Shown: in pieces, positions 61,693-64,000 of the stretch | Position numbering within the stretch: position 1 is the first letter of the stretch | Layout of the letters: each line of letters opens with the position of its first letter | From: Thiomicrorhabdus sp965603495 | GTDB lineage: Bacteria > Pseudomonadota > Gammaproteobacteria > Thiomicrospirales > Thiomicrospiraceae | Direction: 5' to 3' | Assembly: GCA_965603495.1 (NCBI GenBank) | Contig: CBFDDF010000006.1 | Span: 113,962-177,961, forward strand | DNA length: 64,000 bases | Made by a program: the position numbers and the translations under genes | The notes under the pieces: generated by a model | Seen by the model: only the letters and a program-made list of their open reading frames with translations | What the model was told of the DNA's origin: nothing | Databases searched by the model: none

Positions 61693-62646
61693 GTGATTGA
61701 TTTATCAGTAAATATGTGTGGAATTCATTTCAATTCACCGGTGGCCATGGCCTCGGGGAATGCAGGATATGGCATAGAATACCAGTCTGTTTCGGGCTTT
61801 TCCAATAGAGATATCGGTGCGGTGTTTTTAAAAGGCACTACGCTTGAGCCAAAATTGGGTAATAAACCGGATCGAGTCATGGAATCTGCCTGTGGTTTGT
61901 TGAATTCGATAGGCTTGCAAAACCCCGGTGCGCATTCAGTGATTAATGACTATTTACCTAAGCTAGATATGAGTCAGTCACAGTTTATTATTAATGTCTC
62001 GGGTTCGAGCATTGAAGAGTACGCTGAGATCGTTCGCTTGTTTGACCAGACGGCACTTCCTGCAATGGAGATTAATATTTCTTGCCCGAATGTCAAAAAG
62101 GGCGGCGCAGCCTTCGGTAACGATCCGGATATGGCGGCGCGAGTGGTCGAAGCTTGTCGTGCAAATACCTCAAAACCTTTGATTGTTAAATTGTCGCCAA
62201 ACCAAACGGATATTGCTGAAGGCGCACGCCGAGTGATTGAGGCAGGGGCAGATGCGCTATCTGCTATCAATACTATGATGGGGATGCAGATTGATATCCA
62301 TAGTCGTGCGCCGACTTTAGGCAATAACCAAGGTGGCTTGTCGGGTCCTGCCATTAAGCCGATTGCATTGTTGAAAGTACATCAAGTCTATCAAGTCGCT
62401 AAACTGCATAATATTCCTATTATTGGTTTGGGTGGTATTGCTAGCGCGGAAGATGCTATCGAGTTTTTCTTAGCCGGTGCGTCTATGGTCGCTATCGGAA
62501 CGGCCATTGCCAAAGATCCTTTATTGGTTAAAAAAGTAAATGCCGGCATAACGCAATATTTAAAAGCCAATGGTTTGACTTCAGTTTCGCAATTAACCGG
62601 TCAATTAGTTTTGAATACCGACACTGTATTGTGCGGTAGCGTCTGA
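61693..62646 (+). CDS. pyrD: Dihydroorotate dehydrogenase, class 1B-like
   Basis: 317 residues from a GTG at 61693. FMN enzyme of pyrimidine synthesis. SPVAMASGNAGYG, SGLLNSIGLQNPG-type segment, EINISCPNVKKGG with the catalytic Cys of class 1 enzymes, and GGIASAEDAIEFFLAGASMVAIG. There is no N-terminal membrane helix as in quinone-linked class 2. The GTG has AAGG 8-9 nt upstream; the frame also runs to an ATG at 61642 that overlaps trmL. Class 1B normally works with an electron-transfer subunit PyrK, not seen here. Confidence 0.9.
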   Translation: MIDLSVNMCGIHFNSPVAMASGNAGYGIEYQSVSGFSNRDIGAVFLKGTTLEPKLGNKPDRVMESACGLLNSIGLQNPGAHSVINDYLPKLDMSQSQFIINVSGSSIEEYAEIVRLFDQTALPAMEINISCPNVKKGGAAFGNDPDMAARVVEACRANTSKPLIVKLSPNQTDIAEGARRVIEAGADALSAINTMMGMQIDIHSRAPTLGNNQGGLSGPAIKPIALLKVHQVYQVAKLHNIPIIGLGGIASAEDAIEFFLAGASMVAIGTAIAKDPLLVKKVNAGITQYLKANGLTSVSQLTGQLVLNTDTVLCGSV

Positions 62647-62698
62647 CAGCATCAACATATCCCATACAAAATTCAATAAAAAGATTAGATAATTAAAT

Positions 62699-63889
62699 AT
62701 GAAAACAGTAGCAGAGCAATTAGCCATTATTAAACGTGGCGCTGAAGAACTTTTAGTCGAAAAAGAGTTAATTGAAAAGTTAGAAACCGGTAAGCCGTTA
62801 CGCGTGAAGGCGGGGTTTGATCCTACGGCTGCAGATTTGCATCTAGGTCATACGGTTTTGATTAATAAATTGAAGCAGTTTCAAGATCTTGGTCATGAAG
62901 TCCTATTTTTGATTGGTGACTTCACGGCAATGATCGGTGATCCAACCGGTAAAAGTGTGACGAGACCAGCTCTAACGGCTGAAGAGATCGCTATTAATGC
63001 AGAGACCTATAAAGAGCAAGTCTTCAAAATTCTAGATCCGACTAAAACCACTGTCATGTTTAATTCAGAGTGGATGTCTAAGATGTCTGCGGCAGAGATG
63101 ATTCAGTTGGCAGGTAAAATGACTGTTGCACGTATGTTGGAGCGTAATGATTTTGGTGATCGCTATGCTTCAAACACGCCAATTGCGATTCATGAATTTT
63201 TATATCCTTTAGTTCAGGGTTACGATTCAGTTGCGATGAATGCGGATATTGAGTTAGGGGGAACGGATCAGAAGTTCAATCTATTGATGGGACGTACTTT
63301 GCAAGGTCATTATGGCAAGCCACAGCAATGTACTCTGACTATGCCAATTCTAGAAGGTTTGGACGGCGTTCAAAAAATGTCCAAGTCTTTAAAGAACTAT
63401 ATAGGGATTAAAGACGAGCCAAACGATATGTTTGGTAAGGTGATGTCAGTTTCAGATGAGTTGATGTGGCGTTATTATGAGTTATTGAGTTTCGAGAGTT
63501 TGGAAGCGATTGAAAGTTTAAAGGAAGCGGTTGCGAACGGCGAAAACCCACGTAATGTTAAAGTCAAGTTAGCGTTAGAGTTGATTACCCGTTTCCATTC
63601 AGAAGAATCTGCAAACAATGCACTGAAAGATTTTGAGACTAGGTTCAGTAAGAATGCAATTCCAGAAGATATTGATGAAGTATCCATTGAAGGCGAAATG
63701 CCTTTAGCAAATATTCTTAAAGAAGCAGGTCTGGTCTCTTCAGTTTCTGATGCGCATCGTATGACAAAGCAGGGTGCGGTTAAGATTAATGGAGAGAAGG
63801 TTGATGACAGTCGTCAACAAATGCCAGTTGGGACAACATCAGTCTATCAAGTGGGTAAGCGTAAGTTTGCTAGAATTACTATTAAGTAG
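62699..63889 (+). CDS. tyrS: Tyrosyl-tRNA synthetase
   Basis: 396 residues. Class I Rossmann domain with HLGHTV (HIGH), DFTAMIGDPTGKS, QGYDSVAMNADIELGGTDQ and KMSKS in GVQKMSKSLKNY, anticodon domain and C-terminal S4 domain (MTKQGAVKINGEKV). The longer TyrZ-like variant by KMSKS context. 52 nt after pyrD. Confidence 0.97.
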   Translation: MKTVAEQLAIIKRGAEELLVEKELIEKLETGKPLRVKAGFDPTAADLHLGHTVLINKLKQFQDLGHEVLFLIGDFTAMIGDPTGKSVTRPALTAEEIAINAETYKEQVFKILDPTKTTVMFNSEWMSKMSAAEMIQLAGKMTVARMLERNDFGDRYASNTPIAIHEFLYPLVQGYDSVAMNADIELGGTDQKFNLLMGRTLQGHYGKPQQCTLTMPILEGLDGVQKMSKSLKNYIGIKDEPNDMFGKVMSVSDELMWRYYELLSFESLEAIESLKEAVANGENPRNVKVKLALELITRFHSEESANNALKDFETRFSKNAIPEDIDEVSIEGEMPLANILKEAGLVSSVSDAHRMTKQGAVKINGEKVDDSRQQMPVGTTSVYQVGKRKFARITIK

Positions 63890-63924
63890 TCTTTTACTAG
63901 GTTTGAATTGGGCTTTGTTTAAGA

Positions 63925-63940
63925 TGACCAGGCCTGGTCA
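63925..63940. repeat. ACCAGGCCTGGT palindrome (16 bp) after tyrS
   Basis: Exact 12-mer at 63927-63938 with TG/CA flanks, 35 nt past the tyrS stop. Confidence 0.8.
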
Positions 63941-63951
63941 GTTTGTAAAGT

Positions 63952-63988
63952 AACCTAAAACACCGCATTTATTGCGGTGTTTTAGGTT
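63952..63988. terminator. Intrinsic terminator after tyrS
   Basis: Sixteen-bp stem AACCTAAAACACCGCA / TGCGGTGTTTTAGGTT with a 5-nt loop, in both orientations A- and T-rich outside. Confidence 0.85.
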
Positions 63989-64000
63989 CTAGGCTTTGTG

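Noticed and set aside
1..64000. tRNA or rRNA genes
   Set aside because: I saw no cloverleaf signature or conserved TTCGAAT-type arm in the gene-free stretches; a dedicated search would be needed to exclude one fully.

Overview
The window looks like a chromosomal segment of a gammaproteobacterium. Diagnostic gene orders are rhodanese-grxC-secB-gpsA-trmL, trxA-rho, mutY-yggX and tamA-tamB, together with gltBD and a class II CbpA-type J protein. Moderate GC, a secreted rhodanese, a Tat-exported TakP-like binding lipoprotein and a PEP-CTERM protein would fit a sulfur-oxidising marine lineage such as Thiomicrospira, Hydrogenovibrio or Thiomicrorhabdus. That placement is inference; there is no rRNA in the window to confirm it. 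I saw no tRNA, rRNA, CRISPR array, prophage or recognisable transposase.

Layout. 1-7.3 kb: 5' part of a class A penicillin-binding protein (mrcA), a small membrane protein, a broken yicC, rdgB, a beta-CASP metallo-hydrolase, a small secreted protein resembling the VirB10/TraB barrel domain, and hemW. 7.3-15.5 kb: a GGDEF protein with a decayed EAL domain, an AsmA protein, trmB diverging from mutY-yggX, hemE and an exported thermonuclease. 15.7-26.4 kb: L31 type B, rho, trxA, uvrD, fetAB, an exported rhodanese, efpL, a patatin-like protein and pgm. 26.6-37.6 kb: a His-rich exported protein with a ZnuD-like TonB receptor, cbpA, a TakP-like Tat lipoprotein, a ChaN lipoprotein, malic enzyme, a PEP-CTERM protein, an EAL-HDOD regulator and a short-chain dehydrogenase. 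37.7-43.3 kb: tamB-tamA. 43.5-48.5 kb is the accessory part: trhO, a modular GIY-YIG-like protein, a cluster of structured repeats, an ORF broken by an in-frame stop, and a HEPN-like protein. 48.6-64 kb: gltBD, an endo/exonuclease/phosphatase-fold protein, cardiolipin synthase, gpmI, the rhodanese-grxC-secB-gpsA cluster, trmL, class 1B pyrD and tyrS.

The most striking signal is not a gene. The 12-bp palindrome ACCAGGCCTGGT occurs 19 times exactly, plus several near copies, where chance predicts far less than one. Fourteen exact copies are intergenic, mostly just after stop codons. Their flanks often extend the palindrome to 20-38 bp with arms that differ from copy to copy yet stay complementary. 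Five exact copies lie inside genes, in all three codon phases. Between 43.5 and 46.9 kb the palindrome is the left end of a larger composite unit: palindrome, about 42-44 nt, CTGATGAC, then a GAAGCCTTT/AAAGGCTTC hairpin. It occurs three times in direct orientation, with an inverted hairpin relative at 47.3 kb. The direct copies flank trhO and the GIY-YIG-like gene. This genome-dispersed palindrome, its composite form and the adjacent modular nuclease-like protein are the best candidates for something undescribed.
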